Assembly (NCBI RefSeq): GCF_000577275.2
Contig: NZ_HG916855.1
Coordinates: forward strand, 1,736,001-1,800,000
Length of the DNA stretch: 64,000 nucleotides
Origin: Rhizobium favelukesii
GTDB taxonomy: Bacteria > Pseudomonadota > Alphaproteobacteria > Rhizobiales > Rhizobiaceae
Direction of reading: 5' to 3'
The position numbers and the translations under genes are program-made. Under the pieces are notes generated by a model that saw only the letters and a list, made by a program, of their open reading frames with translations, did not search any database and had not been told where the DNA came from. Shown one piece after another: positions 1-7,724 of this stretch; position 1 is the first letter of the stretch; the number at the start of each line of letters is the position of its first letter.

Positions 1-37
1 ATATTTTGTCAAGGGCATTTTTAAAAAGGATCTGCCG

Positions 38-607
38 ATGCGTCCGACCAAGGAACAGGCAAAGGAAAACCGACAGCGCATTCTCGATACAGCGGCAAAG
101 CTGTTTCGCGAGAATGGCATCCACGCTGTCGGTGTCGATGCTGTCATGAAAGGGGCTGGCCTCACCCATGGCGGCTTCTACGGCCACTTCAAATCCAAGA
201 GCGATCTTGCAGAGCAAGCGCTGGCCCATGCGATGCAGAACATGCTGGGTGCCAATGCCCTCAATGGTTCTTTGGACGATTTCGCAAAATCCTATCTTTC
301 ACCAGAGCATCGCGCCGTCGTTGGAGCGGGATGCACCGTGGCCGCTCTTGGGCCGGAGCTTGCAAGACTGCCGGAAGCGGAGCGAGGCCCGGTGACAGAT
401 CATATCCGCGGGTTGATTGCCCATATGGAGAACTGGCAGACGGAGAGTGGTTCCAAGCCTGACCGCAGCCAAGCGATCGCGGATGTCGCAAGCTTCGTCG
501 GCGCTCTCGTCATGTCCCGGGCGGTGAACGATCCCGCCTTGTCCGACGAGATTCTGGAGAGCGTGCGCGACCGGGTGACCGGAAAGGACCAACCGATTTC
601 GGCTTAA
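38..607 (+). CDS. TetR/AcrR-family transcriptional regulator
   Basis: A 189-residue one-component repressor. The N-terminal helix-turn-helix covers about residues 10-55 and ends in the typical TetR segment GGFYGHFKSKSDLAEQAL. The rest is the helical ligand-binding domain, whose ligand cannot be read from sequence. AAGGA lies 8 bases before the ATG, supporting this start. The gene stands alone at the window edge: its upstream neighbour is outside the window, and downstream comes a decayed region on the other strand. TetR proteins of this subtype often control a flanking oxidoreductase or efflux gene, but no such target is visible here. The family call is certain; the function is unknown. Confidence 0.93.
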   Translation: MRPTKEQAKENRQRILDTAAKLFRENGIHAVGVDAVMKGAGLTHGGFYGHFKSKSDLAEQALAHAMQNMLGANALNGSLDDFAKSYLSPEHRAVVGAGCTVAALGPELARLPEAERGPVTDHIRGLIAHMENWQTESGSKPDRSQAIADVASFVGALVMSRAVNDPALSDEILESVRDRVTGKDQPISA

Positions 608-761
608 CACGAAGAAGACCGCGTAGCTCCCTCATGTGATCGAACGTCGAGATGGCGGATCTCCGGGACGAGCATAACGCGAATGCCCTTTCCCGGAGTC
701 CTGGACTCTCACGGACGTCCGGCCATTCGCCGCCCCGGTGTCGTGATTTCATGGAGTTCGC

Positions 762-1160
762 TTATCGAACCCGAGGGCCGAGATCAAGTCGCATGGCGGA
801 TCCATCCCTCCCCCCTCTGTGTTGGTCAAGCGTCTCCAAGACCTCTTTGCCCGGCAACTCAAGCCGCGCGACAAGTTCATCGGCGAGCATCATGCAGGGT
901 CTCCGATGCCGCTCAAGGATTCCTTTCGCCCGATCGAGCTGCTCTTGGAGAATGCGGTCGACCCGTGCCATTAACTCAGGATCCAAATGGCCGATCTCTT
1001 CGAGACGGCGCCGACTGAGATCGCCATAGGAGGCAAGCTTCTCGCCCATGCCGTAGGATCGCTCCAAGGCGATGGCCGTCTTCGTGGCCTCGAAGAGGTC
1101 GGATCCATCGTTGCCTGCGACGCCGTCATCGTGACCACCAAGGAAGACCTCCTCCCGCTC
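762..1160 (-). pseudogene. C-terminal fragment of an FtsH-like (M41) AAA protease
   Basis: This minus-strand reading frame contains GSDLFEATKTAIALERSYGM followed by a helical stretch with RLDPEL-like and RVDRILQEQLDRA segments. From family knowledge this matches the last helices of M41/FtsH-like ATP-dependent zinc metallopeptidases. The AAA ATPase domain and the HExxH zinc site are absent. The frame has no start of its own and begins inside a truncated toxin gene at about 1160, so this is a recombination remnant, not a functional gene. The homology is judged by eye; a profile search against peptidase M41 would settle it. Confidence 0.6.
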
Positions 1161-1297
1161 GGCGCGCCAGCAATACGGCTGCAACGGCTTCTCAACCCCA
1201 TAATGAACCGGATCGCCGCCGGCGGATTCTCCGCGTAGATGTAGTCGCCAATTTCCTCAATATCCTGCGCCGCCGCGGGAGCGAACACGATATCCAT
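1160..1297 (-). pseudogene. parE: Truncated ParE/RelE-type toxin
   Basis: The first 46 codons encode a normal ParE start, with the conserved AAAQDIEEIGDYI helix and an AAIRFIMGLRSRCSRIAGAP segment. The sequence then leaves the family and runs into the M41 protease fragment in another frame. A full ParE has about 95-100 residues and ends in catalytic-fold strands that are missing here. The ATG overlaps the stop of the upstream antitoxin in a TAATG junction, the usual arrangement of parDE operons. The toxin is almost certainly inactive, leaving an orphan antitoxin. Confidence 0.72.
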
Positions 1298-1542
1298 TAC
1301 CTGCGGTATTTCGCTTCGAGGCGATTAAGCACTGATGCTGCCGGGAGTCCATCGCCACTCACGACACCCTTGCGAATTTCTTCACGCAACGCCGACAACT
1401 TTGCAGCCCGCTGCTCTTCGCGTTCCTCAAGCATGCGCAGGCTATCGCGCACGACCTCGCTCGCGCTGGCATAGCGACCGCTTTTGACAAGCTCTTGCAC
1501 GAGAGCTTCATAGTGAGATCCAATGCTGTAACTCGCTGGCAT
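1297..1542 (-). CDS. parD: ParD-type antitoxin (ribbon-helix-helix)
   Basis: An 81-residue antitoxin. The N-terminal ribbon-helix-helix DNA-binding part reads SYSIGSHYEALVQELVKSG, then RYASASEVVRDSLRMLEERE, a standard ParD signature. The C-terminal part is the charged toxin-binding tail. I chose the ATG at 1542 because GTTGAAAGGTAAGGTC places a good Shine-Dalgarno just before it. A longer start at 1575 would run through a palindrome that looks like the operator. The partner toxin immediately downstream is truncated, so this is an orphan antitoxin that may still act as a DNA-binding protein or neutralise related toxins. Confidence 0.85.
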   Translation of the reverse strand: MPASYSIGSHYEALVQELVKSGRYASASEVVRDSLRMLEEREEQRAAKLSALREEIRKGVVSGDGLPAASVLNRLEAKYRR

Positions 1543-1569
1543 GACCTTACCTTTCAACTTATCAAAATT

Positions 1570-1584
1570 TATCAATTTATGATA
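1570..1584. promoter_or_regulatory. Candidate ParD operator
   Basis: TATCA and TGATA face each other across a 5-base AT spacer, 28 bases upstream of the chosen parD start, in a locally AT-rich stretch with a further TTATCAA repeat beside it. ParD proteins autorepress from such sites, so this is the probable operator and promoter. The evidence is sequence symmetry and position only. Confidence 0.4.
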
Positions 1585-1841
1585 GATTGGGCAAGTCTAA
1601 ACTCACTGCCAAGATCTCCGCCATCTCTTTCGAGTTTGTAGATGTCCGATGGCAATGGCGTCACAACAAGACCAGATCGGAATTAACCAGACGGACATTG
1701 CCGCGTCCGACCAGGCAGGCGCCGGAAGCTTTTTCGCGATGAGCCGCCTAGCGTGACTGGCACCGGCACGGGCCGCCGCGGGCGAAAACCAGACCCGGTG
1801 ACCAGGGCGTCTGAAGACCGGGTATGCTACCTCCCACTCGC

Positions 1842-1970
1842 CCCGGTCTGTCCTCGCAACCTGGAACAGCCGGACAGATCGGGGGCTGATTGTCGTGCCG
1901 TGTGGCGGCGCAAAGTGACATTTTAACTTTGCGTCGAAACGGACAGTTCAACCCTGCCGCCACATGCAGT
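1842..1970. repeat. IS-end-like repeat, copy A (diverged)
   Basis: This stretch contains the block AAAGTGACATTTTAACTTTG, then AAACGGACAGTTCAACCCTG and CCGCCACATGCAG, preceded by a CCGGACAGATCGGGGGCT segment. The same order of blocks recurs at 4705 and, in part, at 6247. Spaced near-repeats of this kind resemble the multiple terminal repeats of IS21-type elements, but no istA/istB genes are present. It ends just before the left end of the IS30 element. Confidence 0.6.
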
Positions 1971-1982
1971 GATCAAAGGTGG

Positions 1983-3090
1983 GTTCAAGGATGAAGTGCG
2001 ACTTGCAATAGATAACAACGGTTTATCCCTGCAAGGAACGAGACATGAAGCGCACCTACTCCCAGATCGATATGGATGAACGCCGCAAGATTGCTCGCTG
2101 GCGTACGGCTGGAATCAGCGTTGACGTGATCGCCGAGAAACTGCACCGACATCGCTCAACCATTTTCCGTGAGCTGCGCCGCAATACTTTCGAGGATCGT
2201 GAGATGCCGGACCTCAAGGGTTACTATTGCGTGATGGCCAATGACACGGCGCGAGAACGGCGTGCCAAGCTGCGCAAACTTGCCCGGTTCTCGCATCTGC
2301 GCCAGTCGGTGATTGAGCGCATCATGCATGGCGGTCGCCGCAACAGATTGCTGGCCGGTTGCAGCTTGAGCGCCATCCGATCTCCGTCAGCCATGAGACG
2401 ATCTACAAGTTCGCCTATTCATCGGACGGTCATGCGATCAAGCTGTGGCGACATCTGCCGGAGCATCGTGCCAGACGCCGGCCACGGCACGCCAGACGCC
2501 GCCATGGCAGGCGTTTCACCCCGGATGTCAACATTCTCTACCGGCCAGACGCCGTCGCCGAGCGCAAACAGTTCGGGCATTGGGAATGCGATCTCATCCA
2601 GTTTCGCAAGAAGTTCGGAAAGGCCAACGTGACGTCGCTGGTCGAACGGGTCAGTCGCTTCGCCGTCTTCCTGCGCAACAATGACCGGCAATCGAGACCA
2701 GTGATGGACGGGCTGATCCAGGTTCTCCAGTCTCTACCCCACCTCGCCCGCCGCTCGATCACCTTTGACCGTGGGACTGAGTTCACCGACTGGCCCTACT
2801 TGCAGGCGAGCATCGGAGCGCAAACATGGTTCTGCGATCCACAATCCCCTTGGCAGAAAGGCACTGTCGAAAACACCAACAGACGGGCCAGGAAATGGCT
2901 CTCGAGAGAGGTGGATCCACTGTCTCTCAGCGACGGCGATCTCACCGAGATCTGCAATCATCTGAACGCGACACCACGCAAATGCCTCGGCTACAAAACA
3001 CCCGCCGAAGTCTTCCGCCAGAAACTCCTCGCGCAAATCCGGCGTACCGGTTAGCCTCTCGAAGCCCGCAGGTCGCGGTTCGCCATGAAC
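1983..3090 (+). mobile_element. IS30-family insertion sequence
   Basis: The boundaries are proposed from imperfect inverted repeats. The left end GTTCAAGGATGAAGTGCGAC at 1983 resembles the complement of GCAGGTCGCGGTTCGCCATG at 3068; roughly three quarters of positions agree over about 24 bases. The element encloses one transposase gene, interrupted by a one-base deletion. The flanking target duplication (2-3 bases in this family) could not be recognised, so the edges may be off by a few bases. Confidence 0.6.
2045..3054 (+). pseudogene. IS30-family transposase, single-base frameshift
   Basis: The N-terminal part (from 2045) has the IS30 helix-turn-helix RKIARWRTAGISVDVIAEKL followed by HRHRSTIFRELRRN. 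The C-terminal part carries the DDE catalytic domain: D in HWECDLI, D in TFDRGTEFTDW and E in SPWQKGTVENTNRR. The two parts lie in different frames. Between 2332 and 2333 one T is missing: restoring it turns GGCGGTCGCCG into GGC TGG TCG CCG and joins both halves into a protein of about 336 residues, the normal size. All catalytic residues remain, so inactivation is recent, unless translation shifts frame here. Confidence 0.85.
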
Positions 3091-3107
3091 TCACAAAATG
3101 ATGCCTC

Positions 3108-3779
3108 TCAGCTCGAAAGCTTCCGCACGTCGATTCGGCGTTCACCGGCGGACACAGTGATCTCAAAGTGGTCGGTCTGCGTGACATCCCGAATGTTCCG
3201 TGGCCGAAGTGCCGCAACATTCACGCCGGTCCTGCGCCTCAGGCTGTCGTAGATGATACCTGCGCCGACGCCCGCCCGGACCTGCTCACCAAGCGCTTGA
3301 GAAGCTGCATAGCTGGCACTGTCATATACCGCAGAGTGCCGCGACTGCTCTCCACGGATGTCCAGGTAGTCTCCGTGCAGAACTGCGGTGTAACATCTGT
3401 AGGAGCGCGCCATTTCTCTCACACCGCGGGCAACGACCTCGCGGCGAAGATGATGCCCGACCTCGGCAGCGGCTGTGCGAAGATCATCGGCCGCATACCA
3501 GGCACCAAGATCCCCGCCATTGAACCGCATTCCATCAGGAGCCACATGCAGGAACGCAGCCATTACCACACTGGCGTTGGGAACACTGTAAACCCATTCA
3601 TCTTGGGGGAGTCGCTGAATGCGTTCAGCGACCAATCGGTCGTTGGTCCAGCCGACAAGCTCCATCACAGCCTCGAGATCAGCCGCCGTAGCAACTGTGT
3701 CAAACAGCCCGATCGGCGGAAACTGCGACGGCACTAGCCGGAATGAGGGATATGGCGCCGGGGCAAAGCGACTGGTCAC
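3108..3779 (-). CDS. RES-domain toxin (NAD+-degrading type)
   Basis: A 223-residue RES-family protein, the toxin of Xre-RES (MbcTA/ParST-like) modules; characterised members deplete NAD+ by phosphorolysis or ADP-ribosylate a target. The RES region runs through the strand segments FRLVPSQFPPIGLFDT, then MRFNGGDLGAWYAADDLRTA (the RES arginine, Y and E environment) and HGDYLDIRGE, then HSAVYDSASYAASQALGE and GIIYDSLRR. I chose a GTG start at 3779, which overlaps the antitoxin TGA (GTGA), as expected for a coupled module; the first upstream ATG would add 64 residues antisense to nothing but the antitoxin. The gene lies directly beside an IS30 end. Confidence 0.88.
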   Translation of the reverse strand: MTSRFAPAPYPSFRLVPSQFPPIGLFDTVATAADLEAVMELVGWTNDRLVAERIQRLPQDEWVYSVPNASVVMAAFLHVAPDGMRFNGGDLGAWYAADDLRTAAAEVGHHLRREVVARGVREMARSYRCYTAVLHGDYLDIRGEQSRHSAVYDSASYAASQALGEQVRAGVGAGIIYDSLRRRTGVNVAALRPRNIRDVTQTDHFEITVSAGERRIDVRKLSS

Positions 3780-4294
3780 CGGAACACAATGTCCCCGTCG
3801 TCGTATGGCGTAAATGCTTCGTCTAGAGTGTTTGGGGACATGTATACACCGCCCCTCGCCGCGTCCAGAAATCGACGGACAGTCATCAGTCCGTCCTGAG
3901 TTCCATTGGTTAGGACTGTAAGCGGGGGATGACCGCCAAAAGCAAGCGCCTGATGCGGCATGCGCAACCACTCTACTCCCGCCCGTTCGTTGGAGAACAG
4001 GATGCCAAGCGCCTGATGAATCCCCAGCACTGCAGAGATTCGAGTAAGCGTGTCGACGTCCAGGGTAAACACGCCATGTTCACGGGCCTGTTTGGCCCAG
4101 CTATGATAAGTCGACCGTGATGGATAACCGAGAACGAGTAATCGCTGCTCTTCGGTCAACGCCCACAGATCCGCAATGGCCAAGAAGGTCCTCAGCGATG
4201 GCGCACTGAGTTTTTTTCGATTCGAGGGAGCAAACCGATCTGTTTGAAGGCGCGGTAGTACCGTCCCATCTATCTTCTGTTCAGCGTTCCGCAT
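3776..4294 (-). CDS. Xre/MbcA/ParS-type antitoxin for the RES toxin
   Basis: A 172-residue antitoxin. The N-terminal helical Xre-like part has LRTFLAIADLWALTEEQRLL, and YPSRSTYHSWAKQAREH is the recognition region. The C-terminal toxin-binding part (DUF2384-type) has TLTRISAVLGIHQALGILF followed by WLRMPHQALAFGGHPPLTVL. I chose ATG 4294 because GGAG lies 7 bases upstream. The earlier ATG at 4339 would overlap a perfect 14-base palindrome that is the probable operator. The gene is first in the operon, with the toxin overlapping its stop codon, so antitoxin is made first. It is expected to repress its own promoter together with the RES toxin. Confidence 0.88.
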   Translation of the reverse strand: MRNAEQKIDGTVLPRLQTDRFAPSNRKKLSAPSLRTFLAIADLWALTEEQRLLVLGYPSRSTYHSWAKQAREHGVFTLDVDTLTRISAVLGIHQALGILFSNERAGVEWLRMPHQALAFGGHPPLTVLTNGTQDGLMTVRRFLDAARGGVYMSPNTLDEAFTPYDDGDIVFR

Positions 4295-4323
4295 TACATT
4301 GCTCCAATCTGAAAATAGATATA

Positions 4324-4337
4324 GTCTAGATCTAGAC
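4324..4337. promoter_or_regulatory. Perfect palindrome, likely Xre-RES operator
   Basis: GTCTAGATCTAGAC is a perfect 14-base inverted repeat 30 bases upstream of the antitoxin start codon, in an AT-rich stretch where the promoter should be. Xre-type antitoxins bind palindromes overlapping their own promoters. The assignment rests on symmetry and position. Confidence 0.6.
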
Positions 4338-4339
4338 AT

Positions 4340-4704
4340 TCAGCAAGTCACCTTCGCCTGAGGATCTGATTGTCGGTCGGAATGCATGAATTGCTCCCTC
4401 ACCCTATCCGGTCGACGTCGCGTCACTGGAAAAGCAGGCGGAACACCGATTCTTCTTTGCCCGATTGGTGCGATCGGGATCTGCTCGGCGATCTGTGGGC
4501 GCGGAAGGCTATGATGGTGTTTCGACGTCCGAGATCACTCACTCGTCCGCAATCAACGTCCGAACGGATGCGCTTGCAAGGAAAAGGCGCATCTCGTTCG
4601 AATGGAAAGGTAGAAACCCGTATTCGCGATAGAGCGCGCGACGTTTTTCTTCCGGATTGCCACAGTCAAGGACGTCAGGAACGCCGATGGGTGTGTCTCA
4701 TCCG
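4340..4704. other. Gap without recognisable gene
   Basis: No reading frame here has family-like sequence or a convincing ribosome-binding site. The stretch lies between the Xre-RES promoter and repeat copy B and is probably decayed DNA. Confidence 0.5.
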
Positions 4705-4945
4705 CCCCCGCCCTTCCCTTGCAACCCGGCCCAGCCGGTCCGGTCGGGGGCTTGCCTCAGCGCAAGTGGACATGCCGAGTGTCGCATTTCTAAATGGCTG
4801 AAGACGCGCCCAAAGTGACACTTTAACTTTGCGCACAAACGGACATTCCAACCTTGCCGCCACATGCAGCATTGTAGGGGGGTACATTCTATTTTCAAGT
4901 GCGACATGCCAATGATTACAATGGTTTCGCTCTGGAGATTTTTGG
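4705..4945. repeat. IS-end-like repeat, copy B plus IS30 left-end remnant
   Basis: The first part matches copy C at 6247 closely: TTCCCTTGCAA, CAGCCGGTCCGGTCG, CTCAGCGCAAGTGGA, ATGCCGAGTGTCGCATTTC and AAAGTGACACTTTAACTTTG. It continues like copy A with AAACGGACATTCCAACCTTG and CCGCCACATGCAGC. After 4893, TTTTCAAGTGCGACATGCCA and ACAATGGTTT resemble the left end of the IS30 element at 1983, but no transposase follows. It is a truncated element end in the same orientation as copies A and C. Bases 4946-5106 beyond it hold no recognisable gene. Confidence 0.65.
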
Positions 4946-5106
4946 GTGTCGCATTGCTTTTGCAGATCACCCTTTCCGATCGACGACGTCTTCACCAACT
5001 CAGGGAACGCAATGTTCCGACTGGTGAGATTGCCCGTCAGCTCGGCCGCCGGCTCGATGGAAAGCCTTCCATTGACCTCCGTGTGGAAAGCCCCGTTCAT
5101 CGGATG

Positions 5107-5952
5107 CTATAGTCGGCTGAGCAAGTCCGACTTCTTGGCCTCGAATTCCTGATCCGTGAGAATGCCTTTTGCATGAAGTGCCGCGAGACGTTCGATCTTG
5201 TCGAAGATGTCCTCATCCGACCGAAGCGCCTCCGCTGCTGGACGTGTCGCTTGTTGTGGCTCGGCGGATTCCGGCGCGGACGATGCGAATATCGACGGCG
5301 CAGCCGTGGCGGCGGATGTTCCGGTAGCCGACGTGTCCGCCGGTTCCTTGCCGCCCTGCCGTACCACATCCAGCTCCGAAATTTTCACCAGCCCGTACTG
5401 AGAGGTAAAGCTCAGCGACTGGTCGCCGCTTTGCTGTTGTGAGAACCCGCCAATTCGATGGTCCTTCGTGTCATAGATCGTAACCCGGCCACCGATATCG
5501 ATCGCCAGCCGTCGAATTGTCGGGAACAAGGCATAGCGAAGGTCATTCTGCGCCCCGGTCGAGGCAGGATGCCCAAACTCCTCGGGCCACCAGTTTCCAG
5601 CCGACAGTGCGCCAGGCAGGAACAGGCTGACGCTGCCGCCCTGACCTTGATATTGGGACTGGTGCGACGCCTGCGGGCCCAGCAAATCCATGCCGTGCAC
5701 CAAGGCCGCAAGCTCGGAACAAATCCCGGCCACGTTCGCTTTTAGCGCATTGTTGAACATGTCGCCGACCATGATCATGCCGCCCTGCGACCATTGCCCC
5801 ATCCCACCCAGATCGGGATGGTTGAACTGGGCCTGTGTCGCCTGCCCGGCGATAATCGCCATCAGAAGGTGCTCCACCGCGCCGAAGCTGACCCCGTACC
5901 GCTCTGCGATCTCTCCCAGGGTCCGTCGGCACTCTTCACTGAGTTGTCTCAT
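5107..5952 (-). CDS. SHOCT-domain protein of unknown function
   Basis: A 281-residue protein. The first about 180 residues are not recognised as a named domain. They begin with a helix-turn-helix-like stretch (RRTLGEIAERYGVSFGAVEH), then a Gly/Met-rich segment (GGMGQWSQGGMIMVGDMFNN) and a beta-rich part with YALFPTIRRLAIDIGGRVTI. After a low-complexity Ala/Ser/Pro linker (about 205-240), the last about 33 residues are a SHOCT domain (DKIERLAALHAKGILTDQEF), a short C-terminal module that mediates oligomerisation. I chose ATG 5952 with AAGG upstream instead of a start 52 codons earlier. The gene lies alone between two direct copies of an IS-end-like repeat. Confidence 0.75.
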   Translation of the reverse strand: MRQLSEECRRTLGEIAERYGVSFGAVEHLLMAIIAGQATQAQFNHPDLGGMGQWSQGGMIMVGDMFNNALKANVAGICSELAALVHGMDLLGPQASHQSQYQGQGGSVSLFLPGALSAGNWWPEEFGHPASTGAQNDLRYALFPTIRRLAIDIGGRVTIYDTKDHRIGGFSQQQSGDQSLSFTSQYGLVKISELDVVRQGGKEPADTSATGTSAATAAPSIFASSAPESAEPQQATRPAAEALRSDEDIFDKIERLAALHAKGILTDQEFEAKKSDLLSRL

Positions 5953-6246
5953 CGTGATCGCCTTGCATGACGAAGATTGCGGGCACGCCGCACCACGTCG
6001 GCGCATCCGTTGCAAGTGATCTAGCACGCGCCGCTCCGAGTTGACAGGCCGCCGCAGGATCAGCGTCGCGCTGCGCGCTGCCGGACTGGCACAAGGCCTC
6101 TTCTCCAATCCCTCGTGACGTTTTAATTATAACGCACTGGGCAGTCGTAAACTGGGACGGCGGACGGATCTTGTCCCCGATCCTACCGTCATTTTTCCAG
6201 CGGCAGAGAGCGATTTCTCGTATCGAGGCGGCGTCCAACTCACCCG
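5953..6246. other. Gap upstream of the SHOCT gene
   Basis: The gap has no recognisable gene. The first bases should carry the promoter of the minus-strand SHOCT gene; an open frame extends upstream to 6108 but has no ribosome-binding site there. Confidence 0.4.
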
Positions 6247-6388
6247 GCCCCCGATCTTCCCTTGCAATCCCAACCAGCCGGTCCGGTCGAGGGCTTTGCC
6301 TCAGCGCAAGTGGAGATGCCGAGTGTCGCATTTCCAAATGGCTGAAGGCGCCCCCCAAAGTGACACTTCTACTTTGCACGCCGCCACA
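6247..6388. repeat. IS-end-like repeat, copy C
   Basis: This is a direct copy of the 4705 repeat: CTTCCCTTGCAATCC, CAGCCGGTCCGGTCGAGGGC, CTCAGCGCAAGTGGAGATGC, GAGTGTCGCATTTCCAAATG and AAAGTGACACTTCTACTTTG, then a shortened CGCCGCCACA end. It lacks the IS30-like tail found after copies A and B. Copies B and C enclose the SHOCT gene in direct orientation. The following 6389-6605 holds nothing recognisable. Confidence 0.65.
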
Positions 6389-6605
6389 AAGGATTGGGTA
6401 GCCCCAGGGCTTTTAGCATTGATGGACGCAGATGGTGATGTGTGCCCTCCCGCGAACCGCTGCCCTGGCCGAGCCCTCGACGTGGTTGGCAAAAAAGCGG
6501 CTTCACGAACGGTGTCTTCTCGTTCACCAAAAGGGATTCCGGAACATTCTGCCATTGGTGGGCGTAAGAATTTTTAACGTCTCGGCCTCCATGCGCCTTG
6601 GACGA

Positions 6606-7577
6606 TCAGCTGGCGATCAAAGCGGCTTCATATACCATCGTCGCGGCGGCAAGATCCGCCAACGCCGTTCCGACTGCCTTGTAGAGCGTGATCTCATCGT
6701 TGGACGTCCGCGCCGGAATATTGCGTCGGCACAGGTTGTCGAGTGTCGCGCGCACCGCATCCGTAGAAATGACGCCAGTCCTGATCGGTTGAACCAGATC
6801 GCCCGCTTCATGAAGGGCTTCGCGGGTGTCGATATAGACCGAGGAGCGCCGGAGCGCCTCGTCATCGGCCTCACGCATCGCCGGGGTGAAGCCGCCGATC
6901 AGATCGACATGGGTGCCCGGCCGCAGCCATTCGCCCCGGATAAGCGGCGCGGTCGCCAGCGTCGCCGCGCTGATGATATCGGCTTGCCGCGCCGCGGCTT
7001 CCAGATTCGTGACGGCAGTTGCCTGCAGCCCCCGTTGCCGCAGGCTCTGCGCCAGCCGCTCCGCACTGACGGGATCGATATCCCAGATATCAACATGCGC
7101 GATCGGCCGGACGATGCAGTAGGCATCGGGTATGAGGCTCGCGACGCGGCCTGCGCCGATCACCAGCAAACGGCGGGCGTCCTTTCGGGCAAGATAGTCG
7201 GCGGCAAGGGCCGATGCCGCCACCGTGCGACGCGTCGTGATCGCGTTTCCGTCAAGCAGCGCAAGCTGCAGCCCGGTCCGACCATCATAGAGCATGTATG
7301 TCGAGGTCAGGCCGGGAATGCCGCGCGCCGTGTTGCCGGGAAAGACGGTGACGATCTTGATGCCAAGGTAGCGCTCCGATCGGTGCGTTTCATGCCAGGC
7401 CGGCATCAGAAGGAGCGTCGCATCCCGCCCGCCACTATTTGCAATCGTGTGGTGATGCCGGACCGGCACAACGCAGCCTTCGGAAAATGCTTGCCGCAGG
7501 GTCGCGACCAGTGCGCCGAAAGGTAGAAGTTCGCCTGTTGTCCGGGAGTCGAGAATACGGATTTGTGTGTCGGTCAT
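6606..7577 (-). CDS. Ornithine cyclodeaminase / mu-crystallin family enzyme
   Basis: A 323-residue NAD(P)-dependent enzyme of the family that includes ornithine cyclodeaminase (ornithine to proline plus ammonia) and ketimine or pyrroline-2-carboxylate reductases. The nucleotide-binding motif VIGAGRVASLIPDAY is near residue 145; the early substrate-side segment LGIKIVTVFPGN and DGNAITTRRTVAASALAADY are both typical. GGGAG precedes the ATG. It is last in the minus-strand operon after a ureohydrolase and an amino-acid ABC importer, which favours ornithine or a related amino acid as substrate, possibly taking over the ornithine made by the ureohydrolase. The family does not fix the exact reaction. 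Confidence 0.87.
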   Translation of the reverse strand: MTDTQIRILDSRTTGELLPFGALVATLRQAFSEGCVVPVRHHHTIANSGGRDATLLLMPAWHETHRSERYLGIKIVTVFPGNTARGIPGLTSTYMLYDGRTGLQLALLDGNAITTRRTVAASALAADYLARKDARRLLVIGAGRVASLIPDAYCIVRPIAHVDIWDIDPVSAERLAQSLRQRGLQATAVTNLEAAARQADIISAATLATAPLIRGEWLRPGTHVDLIGGFTPAMREADDEALRRSSVYIDTREALHEAGDLVQPIRTGVISTDAVRATLDNLCRRNIPARTSNDEITLYKAVGTALADLAAATMVYEAALIAS

Positions 7578-7724
7578 TGAAGCGATCTCCCAATAAGTTC
7601 TGACTGCGGCCGTGTCGGCTGGATAAAGCGAGTTCTGTGTGATCGAACGAGAGCAGGCTTTTCAACCCGGCATCGGCCCTAGACACTCCGTTGCGATCGG
7701 AATGCGGAGCCAACTCGGCACAGC

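Noticed and set aside
3780..3971. N-terminal extension of the RES toxin to ATG 3971
   Set aside because: The extra 64 residues are antitoxin DNA read in another frame; GTG 3779 gives the family-sized protein and a coupled overlap.
4370..4801. Open frame of 143 codons before repeat B
   Set aside because: No family-like sequence and it runs into the repeat; treated as non-coding.
4675..5100. Minus-strand frames across repeat B
   Set aside because: Their similarity to frames in copies A and C comes from the repeat itself; such small frames are typical false genes in IS ends.
6432..7526. Open frame of 364 codons on the plus strand
   Set aside because: Antisense to the ornithine-cyclodeaminase-like gene; low-complexity Arg-rich product.
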